Origin: Paratissierella segnis
Lineage (GTDB): Bacteria; Bacillota; Clostridia; Tissierellales; Tissierellaceae
NCBI RefSeq assembly: GCF_014385195.1
Contig: NZ_JACRTG010000026.1
Location: 1 to 63,683, forward strand
Reading direction: 5' to 3'
DNA length: 63,683 nucleotides
The stretch's first letter is position 1. Each line of letters starts with the position of its first letter. The notes below the pieces were generated by a model, which had not been told where the DNA came from, made no database searches, and saw nothing but the letters and a program-made list of their open reading frames with translations. Position numbers and translations under genes: made by a program. Positions 7,012 to 16,074 of this stretch are shown here, piece by piece.

Positions 7012-8355
7012 ATGAAATTAGAACTTTTTGAATTCGTAGATAAGACTTTAGAATTAATTGAGGATAATTCTGATGTGTTAAATAGGGTAGCATCAGAATT
7101 GGAAAAATTTTTCAATGATAGCTTTTTTATCAAAGACCATTTTCTCAACGTAAACTATAGAATAAAATCACCTGAAAGTTTAAAGGAAAAAATACTAAGG
7201 CACAACTTTTATTTAAAATATAAAACACCGGAACATTTAATTGAAAACCTATCAGATTTAATAGGTTTTAGAATAGAATGTAGATTTATTGAAGATGAAA
7301 AAAAGATATATAAAGATATTGTGAACTTATTTAATATAAAAGAAGATGGAGGGTATTTTTCCAATCCATTGAATTCAAGCATATTACTTAAGTTGGATGA
7401 AAAACAACCGCAGAAACAAAAAAATGGATTTGAAATTTATAAAATTGATGGAAAATATAATAAGGATGGCTTAACTGTGAATTTCGAATTACAGATTAAA
7501 TCATTAGTCAATGTTTTTTGGGGAGATATTGATCATAGGGTACTATACAAAAATTTCAACTATATGTTAACTGAAGATTTTTTTAGAGACATAATGTCAT
7601 CCATTAAAGATAATCTAACAATGATAGATAGACAATTAATGGTTGTTTATAATCACTTGAATAGCATGGACAGCAGTAACTCTAAAGCTAAAAAGGCCCA
7701 ATTACAGGCACTATTATCTAAGATTATTCACGATACATACCTTGTAAAGGTCAAACAAGAAATAGGTTTTGTAGTCAATTTTAAAAAATCTACAGATGTT
7801 ATAGTGAATTACCTATTTATGCAGGGAGGAAAAGAAGAATCAGAAAACTATAGTATCAACTTTATTAGAATTTTAAATAGGTTAAATGAAATAGGTAAAA
7901 ATGAAATCAATTTTAATGAATATATAGAATTTGAAAGGGACATATTTTTTAACGATGAATTTACAAGGAAAATAGGTAATAAAATATTAGAAGTAATAAA
8001 TAAGGATTTTAGATGGAATTTGTTTTTTAAGATAATATTTGAAATTGAAGAAGGAAACAAAGCGGAAATATTTGAAGATTTTATTATCTTTTTAAGATAT
8101 AGATTTTTTGAGGAATCTAAGTCATGCCTTGAAGATAAAGATTTTGAAGAGGATATTAAATATGAAATAATCAATACTGTAATAGATAATGTTATATGCA
8201 AATTTGCAAAGGATATAAATATTGATTTTATCAATGATTGCAATATAAATAATTTATTTTATGATATTAGGAAATTCTTTAAGGGTATAAATAACTATGA
8301 TGATTGGCTAGAATCCAAAGATATTTTGGAGCAAATCATTATGGAACATTGCTAG
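7012..8355 (+). CDS. RelA/SpoT-like synthetase-domain protein with long C-terminal extension
   Basis: Residues about 30-205 match the (p)ppGpp synthetase fold of small alarmone synthetases: YRIKSPESLKEKI, NLSDLIGFRIECRF, and VNFELQIKSLVNVFWGDIDHRVLYK, where the E-x-Q and H residues occupy the positions of the active-site strand and helix. No HD hydrolase, TGS or ACT domain is visible. The remaining roughly 240 residues are charged and probably helical, of unknown role. The family makes (p)ppGpp or related pyrophosphorylated nucleotides from ATP and GTP/GDP, but some members have been repurposed, so activity is inferred. ATG 7012 follows AAAGGGGG. The end overlaps the start region of the DUF4153 gene, so the pair is translationally coupled. 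Confidence 0.8.
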   Translation: MKLELFEFVDKTLELIEDNSDVLNRVASELEKFFNDSFFIKDHFLNVNYRIKSPESLKEKILRHNFYLKYKTPEHLIENLSDLIGFRIECRFIEDEKKIYKDIVNLFNIKEDGGYFSNPLNSSILLKLDEKQPQKQKNGFEIYKIDGKYNKDGLTVNFELQIKSLVNVFWGDIDHRVLYKNFNYMLTEDFFRDIMSSIKDNLTMIDRQLMVVYNHLNSMDSSNSKAKKAQLQALLSKIIHDTYLVKVKQEIGFVVNFKKSTDVIVNYLFMQGGKEESENYSINFIRILNRLNEIGKNEINFNEYIEFERDIFFNDEFTRKIGNKILEVINKDFRWNLFFKIIFEIEEGNKAEIFEDFIIFLRYRFFEESKSCLEDKDFEEDIKYEIINTVIDNVICKFAKDINIDFINDCNINNLFYDIRKFFKGINNYDDWLESKDILEQIIMEHC

Positions 8356-10120
8356 AAAAGGAAGTGGCTGAGATTAAGGTTTTAAAACGCATAAAAACAA
8401 CTATATATAATAGCCGTGAAAGCGTCAAGAGATTTCCTGCAACAATATTAATGTCAGTTGTGCTTGTAATTCTGCTTATCTATTCTAATGAGAATAGAAT
8501 TAATATGGACTTAATATCGATTGAAAGATTAACTAAGTTAAATATGACGGTTGGACTGGGGATCATGTTATCCCTTTGTATTTCTTTATTAATAGAAAAA
8601 CTGGTAAAGAAAAATAATTTATTTAATATATTTATATATGGTTTAGGAATGATATTTCTGGTTGTATTTTATTTTTTATTTTTAGATAAACTAAAAGTGG
8701 TTCAGAGATCCAGATATTTAGGGACTCTATTATTTTTAATATTAGCTTTTTTTATATTCCTAAAATCAAAAGGGGAGAAAACTACGAGAAATATGTAATT
8801 AAAATATTTTCAGGCGGATTTTTAACTGCCATATATTCAGGTGTATTGTTCCTAGGGATAACAGCAATTCTTCTTACAATAGATGGACTATTTGATGTAA
8901 ATATAAATGGAAAATATTATTATTATTTATTTCTTATGATAGTCTTTATCTTTGGAATAAATCTATTTTTATCCAAGATTCCTAAACATGATGAAAGCTT
9001 GGAAGATAAGGAGTATTCAAAAACATTAAAAGTACTGTTAGTTTATATTGTTATTCCTTTATTAACAGCTTATAATATTATATTGTACGCTTATTTTTTA
9101 AAGATATTGATTACTCTGCAATGGCCAAGGGGATTGGTTTCACATTTAGTATTATGGTCTTCTGCATTAAGTATTGCAGTCATATTTTTAATTACACCTG
9201 TTTTAAAAGAAAACAGTTTAGGAAGAAAATTTAAAATTTATTTTCCTAAATTTATATTACCTTTATTAGCGATGATGTTTATTTCAATATGGCAGAGAGT
9301 AAATCAGTATGGGATTACTGAAAATAGATTTTACATCATAGTATTTGGTCTATGGATATTAGGGATGATGCTATACTTTTCATTTAAAAAACCTTTAAGG
9401 AATATTTTTATCCCAATATCTTTATCAATAGTTGTTTTGATATCGATATATGGACCTTTTAGCAGTTTTAGCCTTTCAATTAGAAGTCAAAACAATAGAT
9501 TGAATGGCATATTAGAAACTAATGGAATGTTGGAGGATGGAAAGGTAATAGCCAATACAAATTTATCCAGTGATGATAAATGCGAAATAAATAATATCAT
9601 CTATTATTTTAATAATACCCATTCACTAGAGGATATAAAAGCATTGCCAAAAGGTTTTGAGACTTCAGGAATGAGAGATTTATTTGGTTTTGATTATAGT
9701 CCATATAGTGAGTATGAAAATGAAGAAAACTATTTTTATTATAATGCTAACTTAAATAATAAATTATTGGATATAAGTGGATTTGATTATTATTCCAACA
9801 TGTCATCGTGGAATGGCCAGACAATTTCAATGGGTGATATAACTTTAAGTTACAATCCCGATATACATTTGGTGACTATACAAAGAGACAATATATTATT
9901 ATTAGAACAAGATGTAATGCCATATGTGCAAAATATACACAATAAGAAAAAAGATGTCAGTGATAAAGCCGTCAACGATATCGAAGATGTGACTTATATA
10001 AGTGAAAATGAAAATATTAAGGCGAAATTTATATTTACAAATATAAATGGAAGGACTGATATTGAAAATAATATAACAATTGACGGATTGGAACTTGTTG
10101 TTTTAATAGATATACTTTAG
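8349..10120 (+). pseudogene. DUF4153 membrane protein, interrupted by a -1 frameshift near 8780
   Basis: Two frames together make one DUF4153 protein of about 590 residues. The first (to TAA 8796-8798) has the N-terminal RFPATILMSVVLVILL and several membrane helices. The second is open from upstream of the first frame's stop and reads ENYEKYVIKIFSGGFLTAIY directly across it, then ILLTIDGLFDV and more membrane segments, with a soluble C-terminal domain to 10120. Adding one A in the AAAA run at 8778-8781 restores a single frame. No canonical slippery heptamer is seen, so I read it as a mutation or sequencing error. The start is also uncertain: TTG 8349 overlaps the previous stop (TTGCTAG), while AAGGAAG (8358-8364) is best spaced for ATT 8373. 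Confidence 0.8.
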
Positions 10121-10179
10121 TTACAGGAAAAGAGTTGGACGTATGATTTGTCCATTCTATATAGGAGGATGAAGATATA

Positions 10180-11436
10180 ATGAATATTAATGCAGAAAGA
10201 TTATGGAATAGAGAGCAAGAAGTTGGAGAGTATGGACGTGATCCAAGAGGAGGAATTAGCCGTTTTGCTTGGACTCCTGAATATAGAGAAGCTGCTACTC
10301 TTTTGATGAAGTGGATGGAAGAGGCTGGGTTAAAGGTCAGAGTTGATACTGTAGGGAATATATATGGCAGATATGAAGGAATGGAGGATTTACCTCCTGT
10401 GCTTACCGGTTCACATTTCGATACAGTGCCTATGGGTGGAAAATTTGATGGTCTTGCAGGTGTCATGACCGCACTTGAAGTATTAACTTCAATGCATGAG
10501 CAAGGATATAAGCCAAAACGTCCTATTGAAATGATTGCTTTTATAAATGAAGAAGCAAGTCAATTCTTAGGAGGCCATTTTGGGAGCAAGGCTATATGTG
10601 GAATGCTGCCAAATGATTATGCAACAACTTCAATCGACAGAAACACAGGAAAGTCAATGAAACAGGCAATGCTCGAATATGATATGGGATTAGAGCCTGA
10701 TAACTTTGAAGGATCATTTATTAAAGAGGGAGATTATTTTGCATTTATTGAAGTCCATATTGAGCAAGGAAAATATCTTTTAAATAAAGGGCTTCCGCTA
10801 GCAGTAATAGATGGTATAGCTGGTATAAAACAATTTTATATTACCTATTATGGTGAATCAGCACATGCTGGTGGTATGGCAATGGAGGATAGACATGATT
10901 CCTTTGCAGCAGCTGCAGAGACTGCTTGTGAGGTGGAAAAACTAGCACTAAACTCCGGTTCTCCAACTAGAGGTACTGTAGGATACGTAAATGTAGAACC
11001 AAATGAACATAATATAGTCGCCAATAAGGCAACCATATCAGTTGACTTTAGAGAAATCGAAGATGATATTTGGCAAAGGTTATATGATGATTTAATTTTA
11101 TTTGTAGAAAAGCAATGTGCTAAAAGAGGACTGTCATATGATATTAAGTCCACAATAAACACAGAACCTTGTCTTTGCAATTCAAGACTAAAGAAAATAA
11201 TAGCAGAAAGTACTGAAGAAAATACAGTACTATATATGCACATGATAAGTTATCCTGCACATGATGCAATGCAAATGGGGCGATTATTCCCTATGGGAAT
11301 GATATTTTTACGTAGTTCTAATGGTGGAGTAAGCCATTGTCCAGATGAATTTACTACAAAAGATGACTTAGCAGCTGGTGCTAATGTACTTTATACAACG
11401 ATAAGGAAGATTTGCGAAATGGATGACATAATTTAG
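10180..11436 (+). CDS. M20 family amidohydrolase (allantoate amidohydrolase / N-carbamoyl-L-amino acid hydrolase)
   Basis: A 418-residue zinc or manganese hydrolase of the hydantoinase/carbamoylase group, which removes ureido nitrogen from allantoate, ureidoglycolate or N-carbamoyl amino acids. Metal-ligand motifs are visible: TGSHFDTVPMGGKFDG (His and Asp), NEEASQF (Glu-Glu), EVHIEQG (His), and the late SHCPDEFT histidine. The dimerisation lid contains the conserved GYVNVEPNEHN. ATG 10180 is preceded by AGGAGG. It is followed 16 bases later by a RidA gene, so the pair probably acts in purine or ureide nitrogen use. The exact substrate cannot be read from sequence alone. Confidence 0.88.
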   Translation: MNINAERLWNREQEVGEYGRDPRGGISRFAWTPEYREAATLLMKWMEEAGLKVRVDTVGNIYGRYEGMEDLPPVLTGSHFDTVPMGGKFDGLAGVMTALEVLTSMHEQGYKPKRPIEMIAFINEEASQFLGGHFGSKAICGMLPNDYATTSIDRNTGKSMKQAMLEYDMGLEPDNFEGSFIKEGDYFAFIEVHIEQGKYLLNKGLPLAVIDGIAGIKQFYITYYGESAHAGGMAMEDRHDSFAAAAETACEVEKLALNSGSPTRGTVGYVNVEPNEHNIVANKATISVDFREIEDDIWQRLYDDLILFVEKQCAKRGLSYDIKSTINTEPCLCNSRLKKIIAESTEENTVLYMHMISYPAHDAMQMGRLFPMGMIFLRSSNGGVSHCPDEFTTKDDLAAGANVLYTTIRKICEMDDII

Positions 11437-11452
11437 GAGGTTATAAATAATA

Positions 11453-11839
11453 ATGAAAGCAGAAAAAATTACAACAAACAAAGCACCCCTACCAGGTGGA
11501 TGGTATTCACAAGCCTTTAGGGTAGGAGACTTAGTATACACAGCTGGAATTACGGCAAATGATCCAGAAACTCAAGAATTAGTAGCACCTGGTGATATTG
11601 TTGGACAAACTAGACAGGTTTTAAAAAACCTTGAGAATATACTTTTAGAAGCAGGATCAGATTTAGATCATGTTATAAAAACCTTGGTATTTGTATCAGA
11701 TATTGATAATTTTTCTGAATTTGATAAGACGTATAAAGAATTTTTCCCTCAAAATCCACCTGCTAGAAGTACTATGCAGATAGGAAAGTTTAACAATGGT
11801 ATGGTAATAGAAATCGAAGCCGTGGCAACAATCATTTAA
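11453..11839 (+). CDS. RidA family reactive-intermediate deaminase
   Basis: A 128-residue YjgF/YER057c/UK114 protein. Conserved features are APLPGGWYSQAFRVGDLVYTAG spread over the first 33 residues, QTRQVLKNLENILLEAGSDLDHV in the middle, the arginine of NPPARSTMQIG and the C-terminal VIEIEAVA. RidA enzymes hydrolyse enamine/imine intermediates to ketones and ammonia and form cytoplasmic trimers. It sits 16 bases after the M20 hydrolase with its own GGAGG site, suggesting joint detoxification in a nitrogen catabolic route. A terminator follows at 11896. Confidence 0.93.
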   Translation: MKAEKITTNKAPLPGGWYSQAFRVGDLVYTAGITANDPETQELVAPGDIVGQTRQVLKNLENILLEAGSDLDHVIKTLVFVSDIDNFSEFDKTYKEFFPQNPPARSTMQIGKFNNGMVIEIEAVATII

Positions 11840-11895
11840 TGTATAATAAATGAAAATAGTAGAATACTGTTAATTAAACAATTTAAAATATATTT

Positions 11896-11937
11896 GGCTA
11901 TAATATTAACTTTTTTAGTATTATAGCCTCTTTTTTC
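11896..11937 (+). terminator. Terminator after ridA-like gene
   Basis: GGCTATAATA (11896-11905) pairs with TATTATAGCC (11919-11928), then TCTTTTTTC. Confidence 0.85.
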
Positions 11938-11985
11938 TTAAAATATAGTATAATATGTTAAAAGTTATAATAGGAGGTAATTTGT

Positions 11986-12462
11986 GTGAAAGAAATATAT
12001 CTTGCAGGTGGATGTTTTTGGGGTGTTGAAGAGTATTTTTCAAGAATCAATGGTGTAGTTGATACACAAGTCGGATATGCCAACGGTACAGTTCCAAATC
12101 CTTCTTATGAAGAGGTATGTACGGGAACAACAGGTCATGCTGAAACTACGTATATAAAATATGACGAAAATACAATAACTCTTCAAAGATTATTAGAAAG
12201 ATTTTGGAGAGTAATAGATCCTACTTCTTTTAATAAACAAGGTAACGATATAGGCAGCCAGTATAGAACGGGGATATATTATACAAATGGAGAAGATTTA
12301 TTGATTATAGGAAAGTCTTTAGAGGGAGTAGAATCAAAATATAACAAGCCTATAGTGACAGAAATTTTACCGTTAAAATCATTTTACGATGCGGAGGAGT
12401 ATCATCAAGATTATCTAAAGAAAAACCCGGGTGGGTATTGCCATATAGATATGAGTATTTAA
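11986..12462 (+). CDS. msrA: Peptide-methionine (S)-S-oxide reductase
   Basis: Repairs the S epimer of methionine sulfoxide in proteins. The catalytic cysteine is in the diagnostic AGGCFWGVEEYFSRI, and family motifs GYANG, YEEVCTGTTGHAE, FWRVIDPTSFNKQGNDIGSQYR (in parts), and YHQDYLKKNPGGYC follow. Length 158 is normal for a stand-alone MsrA without an MsrB fusion. GTG 11986 follows AGGAGG with TTTGT spacing. Together with the free-methionine sulfoxide reductase at 15576 the window encodes two methionine repair activities. Monocistronic. Confidence 0.96.
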   Translation: MKEIYLAGGCFWGVEEYFSRINGVVDTQVGYANGTVPNPSYEEVCTGTTGHAETTYIKYDENTITLQRLLERFWRVIDPTSFNKQGNDIGSQYRTGIYYTNGEDLLIIGKSLEGVESKYNKPIVTEILPLKSFYDAEEYHQDYLKKNPGGYCHIDMSI

Positions 12463-12562
12463 TTCAGGTAAAAAGTAAAAAGAAGTTAACAGTTAATAGT
12501 GAATTACAAATAGCACAATTGACATTTTAAGATGACCTTAGTTTTTAAATTCTTCAGTATTT

Positions 12563-12615
12563 TTAATTGTGAATTGTGAACTGTGCATTGTGAATTGTAA
12601 ACAATTGTGAATTAC
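12563..12615. repeat. Intergenic degenerate TGTGAAT/C repeat, copy B
   Basis: Runs of AATTGTGAATTGTGAACTG, then TGCATTGTGAATTGTAAAC and AATTGTGAATTAC. Weaker related units (GTTAACAGTTAATAGTGAA) start near 12485. Same unit as the copies at 4900, 29871 and 49008. Confidence 0.65.
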
Positions 12616-12635
12616 CATTAAGGTTTGTTTTCCTC

Positions 12636-12685
12636 TTGACACTATATATTGAGGTCTGTTACAATAAAAGGGCAATATATAGTAG
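12636..12685 (+). promoter_or_regulatory. nrdDG promoter with two NrdR boxes
   Basis: Promoter TTGACA (12636-12641), 18-bp spacer, TACAAT (12660-12665). Two NrdR-type boxes overlap it: ACACTATATATTG starting at 12639 (overlapping the -35) and the 16-mer ending CAATATATAGTAG at 12670-12685 (just past the -10). Aligned to the acaCwAtATaTwGtgt consensus their starts are exactly 31 bp apart, the usual three-turn spacing. NrdR with ATP/dATP bound represses ribonucleotide reductase genes, so this operon is expected to be NrdR-controlled. Confidence 0.85.
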
Positions 12686-12699
12686 AAAGGGGCATGTAA

Positions 12700-15027
12700 A
12701 TGATAACTAAAATTAAAAAAAGAGATGGAAGGGAAGTTCCATTTAATATAGAAAAGATCTCAACTGCTATTTTTAAGGCAGCGCAGGCAGCAGGTGGTCA
12801 GGACTATAATATTTCTTTGGATTTAGCGGAAAAAGTTGTCCAATTAGTTGACGAGAAATTTGTGGGGACAATCCCTGGGGTAGAAGATATTCAAGACGCT
12901 GTTGAAAAAGTATTAATTGAATCAGGACATGCTAAAACCGCAAAGATGTACATATTATATAGGGCAGATAGAAGTAGAGTAAGAGAGATGAATACAAGGC
13001 TAATGAAAGTATATAGTGATTTAACTTTCAAAGATGCTAAAGACATCGATTTAAAAAGAGAAAATGCCAATATAGATGGAAATACAGCAATGGGTACTAT
13101 GTTAAAATATGGCTCAGAAGGTGCAAAACAATTCTATGATTTATTTGTATTGAATCCTGATCACTCCAATGCTCATAAAACCGGAGTGTTTCATATACAT
13201 GATTTAGATTTTCTGACGCTAACAACAACTTGCTGTCAAATAGATATAGTAAAATTATTTAAGGACGGCTTTAGCACTGGACATGGGTTTTTAAGAGAAC
13301 CACAGGATATAGCTTCATATGCTGCACTTGCTTGCATAGCCATTCAGTCCAATCAAAATGATCAGCATGGAGGACAAAGTATTCCTAACTTCGATTATGG
13401 AATGGCATCAGGCGTTAAAAAAACTTATATAAAGAGTTATCGGCAGCATATAAAAAGAAGTGTTGAATTATTAGTTGAAGGTATTGATCTTGATGAAAAT
13501 ATAGATAATATTTTTTCAATCCTTGAAGATGAATATAATTTATACCCTACATTGGAAAATCAAAATGGATACATAGAAAAGGAAGGGGAATATTTATTAG
13601 AAATTTTAAATGATGAATTATTGGCAGAAAAAGCACAGTCCTTTGCTAAGAAAAATGCCTATATAGATACAGATAAAAAGACATATCAGGCTATGGAAGC
13701 TTTAATTCACAATCTAAATACAATGCATTCCAGAGCCGGAGCCCAAGTTCCGTTTAGCTCCCTCAATTATGGGACTGATACTTCAGAAGAGGGAAGAATG
13801 GTAATTAGAAATCTCCTATTATCAACAGAGAGAGGTTTAGGCAATGGTGAAACTCCTATTTTCCCAATTCATATATTTAAGGTTAAGGAAGGGGTCAACT
13901 ATAATTCTGGTGATAAAAATTATGATTTATTCAAATTGGCTTGTAGAGTAAGTGCAAAGAGACTGTTTCCAAATTTTTCATTTATCGATGCTCCTTTTAA
14001 TCTCAAATATTATAAAGAAGGTCACCCGGAAACTGAAGTTGCATATATGGGCTGCAGAACCAGAGTTATAGGCAATGTATATGATAAAACTCAAGAAATA
14101 GTAAATGGAAGAGGAAACTTGAGTTTTACCACAGTAAACTTACCCCGTATAGGACTTATAAATAAAGGTGATATAAAAGGCTTCTATAAACAATTGGACG
14201 AAACAATAGATTTAGTTATATCACAACTTTTAGAAAGATTTGAAATCCAAGCACATAAGAGAGTATTTAATTTTCCATTTTTGATGGGGCAAGGTGTATG
14301 GTTGGACTCAGATAAATTAAAAAATGATGATAAAATAAGAGAAGTTTTAAAACATGGTACGCTTTCCATGGGGTTCATTGGACTTGCAGAATGTTTAAAA
14401 GCCTTGATAGGAGAACACCATGGTGAATCAGAAACTGCACAAAAACTAGGGTTAGAAATTATCGGACATATGAGAAAAAGGATGGACGAGGTATCTGAAC
14501 AATACAAGATGAATTTTACCCTATTAGCTACGCCTGCAGAAGGTACGGCAGGAAGATTTGTCAAAATGGATAGAAAAATATTTGGGAATATCCCAGGTGT
14601 AACCGATAGAGAATATTATACTAATAGTTTTCACATACCTGTATATTTTCATATAAAGGCTATTGATAAGATTAGGCTGGAAGCGCCATATCATGAATTG
14701 ACTAATGCAGGTCATATAACTTATGTTGAACTTGACGGAGATCCTACGATGAATCTGGATGCCTTTGAAAAGATAATTCGAACTATGAAAGAGTATGGGG
14801 TAGGCTATGGTTCCATAAATCATCCCGTTGACAGGGATCCTGTATGTGGTTATACAGGAATAATAGGCAATACCTGCCCTAAGTGCGGCAGAGAAGAAGG
14901 AGATATTAAGTTTGAAAGGATTAGAAGAATAACCGGATATCTTGTCGGAACTTTAGATAGATTTAATGATGCGAAGAGAGCTGAAGAACATGATAGAGTT
15001 AAACACTTCTCATGCCAATCCAAATAA
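12700..15027 (+). CDS. nrdD: Anaerobic (class III) ribonucleoside-triphosphate reductase
   Basis: The oxygen-sensitive glycyl-radical enzyme that reduces NTPs to dNTPs. Residues 1-90 are an ATP-cone (KIKKRDGREVPFNIEKI) for dATP feedback. The 10-stranded barrel includes HIHDLDFLTLTTTCCQID and the CRTRVIGN finger-loop cysteine region. The C-terminus has a zinc ribbon (PVCGYTGIIGNTCPKCGR) and the glycyl radical loop RRITGYLVG. Only three cysteines are visible in the ribbon: the position usually taken by the first Cys reads Asp (DRDPVC). Length 775 is normal. GAAAGGGG lies seven bases before the ATG. The nrdG gene overlaps its end, and the promoter carries NrdR boxes. Confidence 0.96.
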   Translation: MITKIKKRDGREVPFNIEKISTAIFKAAQAAGGQDYNISLDLAEKVVQLVDEKFVGTIPGVEDIQDAVEKVLIESGHAKTAKMYILYRADRSRVREMNTRLMKVYSDLTFKDAKDIDLKRENANIDGNTAMGTMLKYGSEGAKQFYDLFVLNPDHSNAHKTGVFHIHDLDFLTLTTTCCQIDIVKLFKDGFSTGHGFLREPQDIASYAALACIAIQSNQNDQHGGQSIPNFDYGMASGVKKTYIKSYRQHIKRSVELLVEGIDLDENIDNIFSILEDEYNLYPTLENQNGYIEKEGEYLLEILNDELLAEKAQSFAKKNAYIDTDKKTYQAMEALIHNLNTMHSRAGAQVPFSSLNYGTDTSEEGRMVIRNLLLSTERGLGNGETPIFPIHIFKVKEGVNYNSGDKNYDLFKLACRVSAKRLFPNFSFIDAPFNLKYYKEGHPETEVAYMGCRTRVIGNVYDKTQEIVNGRGNLSFTTVNLPRIGLINKGDIKGFYKQLDETIDLVISQLLERFEIQAHKRVFNFPFLMGQGVWLDSDKLKNDDKIREVLKHGTLSMGFIGLAECLKALIGEHHGESETAQKLGLEIIGHMRKRMDEVSEQYKMNFTLLATPAEGTAGRFVKMDRKIFGNIPGVTDREYYTNSFHIPVYFHIKAIDKIRLEAPYHELTNAGHITYVELDGDPTMNLDAFEKIIRTMKEYGVGYGSINHPVDRDPVCGYTGIIGNTCPKCGREEGDIKFERIRRITGYLVGTLDRFNDAKRAEEHDRVKHFSCQSK

Positions 15028-15583
15028 CTCAAGTGATAATATCGAAATAGGTCGAAGTATTTCGGGTATTCAAATTAGAATTGCAGGAATCGAAGAAGAA
15101 TCAATAGTAGACGGACCCGGTATTAGACTTGTAGTATTTACCCAAGGATGCAGTCATAAATGTAGAGGGTGCCACAATCCACAAACACATAATTATCATG
15201 GCGGATATGAGATTGAAATTGATGATATAATTAAAATGATTGAGTCCAATCCCTTATTAGATGGAATTACAATAAGCGGCGGAGAGCCATTTGAGCAAGC
15301 TTATGGAGCAAGTAAACTTGCAAAATCGGTAAAAAAATTAGGATTAAATGTAATAACATATACCGGCTATACATTTGAGGAAGTAATTTCTAATGCAAGT
15401 CATGATGAAGGGTTTAGGGATTTGCTATTGGAAACTGATATCCTAATAGATGGAAGATTTGAAATCTCTGAGAGAGATTTGACTCTTCCTTTTAGAGGAT
15501 CAAGGAATCAAAGAATAATAGATGTAAAGGATTCTTTAATTAATAAAAAGATAATATTATACAGGGGTGAAAATATTGTTTAA
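14990..15583 (+). CDS. nrdG: Anaerobic ribonucleotide reductase activating protein (radical SAM)
   Basis: Installs the glycyl radical on NrdD using S-adenosylmethionine and a 4Fe-4S cluster. The cluster motif is CSHKCRGC inside VVFTQGCSHKCRGCHNP, the GGE motif is ISGGEPFEQ, and VDGPGIR precedes the cluster as in the family. I place the start at ATG 14990, which gives a 38-base overlap with nrdD and an N-terminal extension of about 25 residues before the usual IRIAGIEEES; no strong ribosome site is seen, so translational coupling is likely. The extension could also be untranslated if initiation is further in. Family assignment is firm. Confidence 0.93.
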   Translation: MIELNTSHANPNNSSDNIEIGRSISGIQIRIAGIEEESIVDGPGIRLVVFTQGCSHKCRGCHNPQTHNYHGGYEIEIDDIIKMIESNPLLDGITISGGEPFEQAYGASKLAKSVKKLGLNVITYTGYTFEEVISNASHDEGFRDLLLETDILIDGRFEISERDLTLPFRGSRNQRIIDVKDSLINKKIILYRGENIV

Positions 15584-16073
15584 ATTGGAAGCAATAAAGG
15601 ATATGAATGAAGAACAAAGGCTTAAATATATGCTGATATTATCCAAAGGACAGTTAAGTTCGGAAAAAGATGACTTAGCCAATATTTCCAATATAACAGG
15701 TATAATAAATGCTTGTATAGACAATTTGAATTGGACGGGGTTTTATTTGTTAAGAGATGGGGAATTGGTTTTAGGACCGTTTCAAGGGTTGCCTGCCTGC
15801 AATAGGATTGCTTTAGGAGAAGGGGTATGCGGCAGTGCTGTTTCAACCGGAGAAATTCAATTAATTCCTGATGTGCATTTATTTCCCGGGCATATTGCAT
15901 GTGATAGCGCATCCAATTCAGAATTGGTAATACCTATTATCAAGAAGAATAAAGTATTGGGGGTTTTAGATTTGGATAGTCCTTTAAAAGAGAGATTTTC
16001 TTCTTTACATATTGAGTATTTTTCACAACTGGTGGATACTTTAAACGAATATATTGATTGGGATAGAATTTAA
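15576..16073 (+). CDS. Free methionine-(R)-sulfoxide reductase (GAF domain, fRMsr)
   Basis: A single GAF domain of about 165 residues. It has WTGFYLL, LGPFQGLPAC, GVCGSAV and DVHLFPGHIACD. The three cysteines are spaced 10 and 24 residues apart, exactly as Cys84, Cys94 and Cys118 of E. coli MsrC/YebR, which makes enzyme activity rather than mere ligand sensing likely. It reduces the R epimer of free methionine sulfoxide. AGGGGTGA (15563-15570) best serves TTG 15576; GTG 15567 overlaps that site. The start overlaps the end of nrdG, so it belongs to the NrdR-controlled transcript. Confidence 0.9.
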   Translation: MFKLEAIKDMNEEQRLKYMLILSKGQLSSEKDDLANISNITGIINACIDNLNWTGFYLLRDGELVLGPFQGLPACNRIALGEGVCGSAVSTGEIQLIPDVHLFPGHIACDSASNSELVIPIIKKNKVLGVLDLDSPLKERFSSLHIEYFSQLVDTLNEYIDWDRI

Positions 16074-16074
16074 A

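Noticed and set aside
8768..8781. Programmed -1 frameshifting in the DUF4153 gene
   Set aside because: A AAA GGG does not allow good re-pairing in the A site and no downstream stem or pseudoknot stands out.
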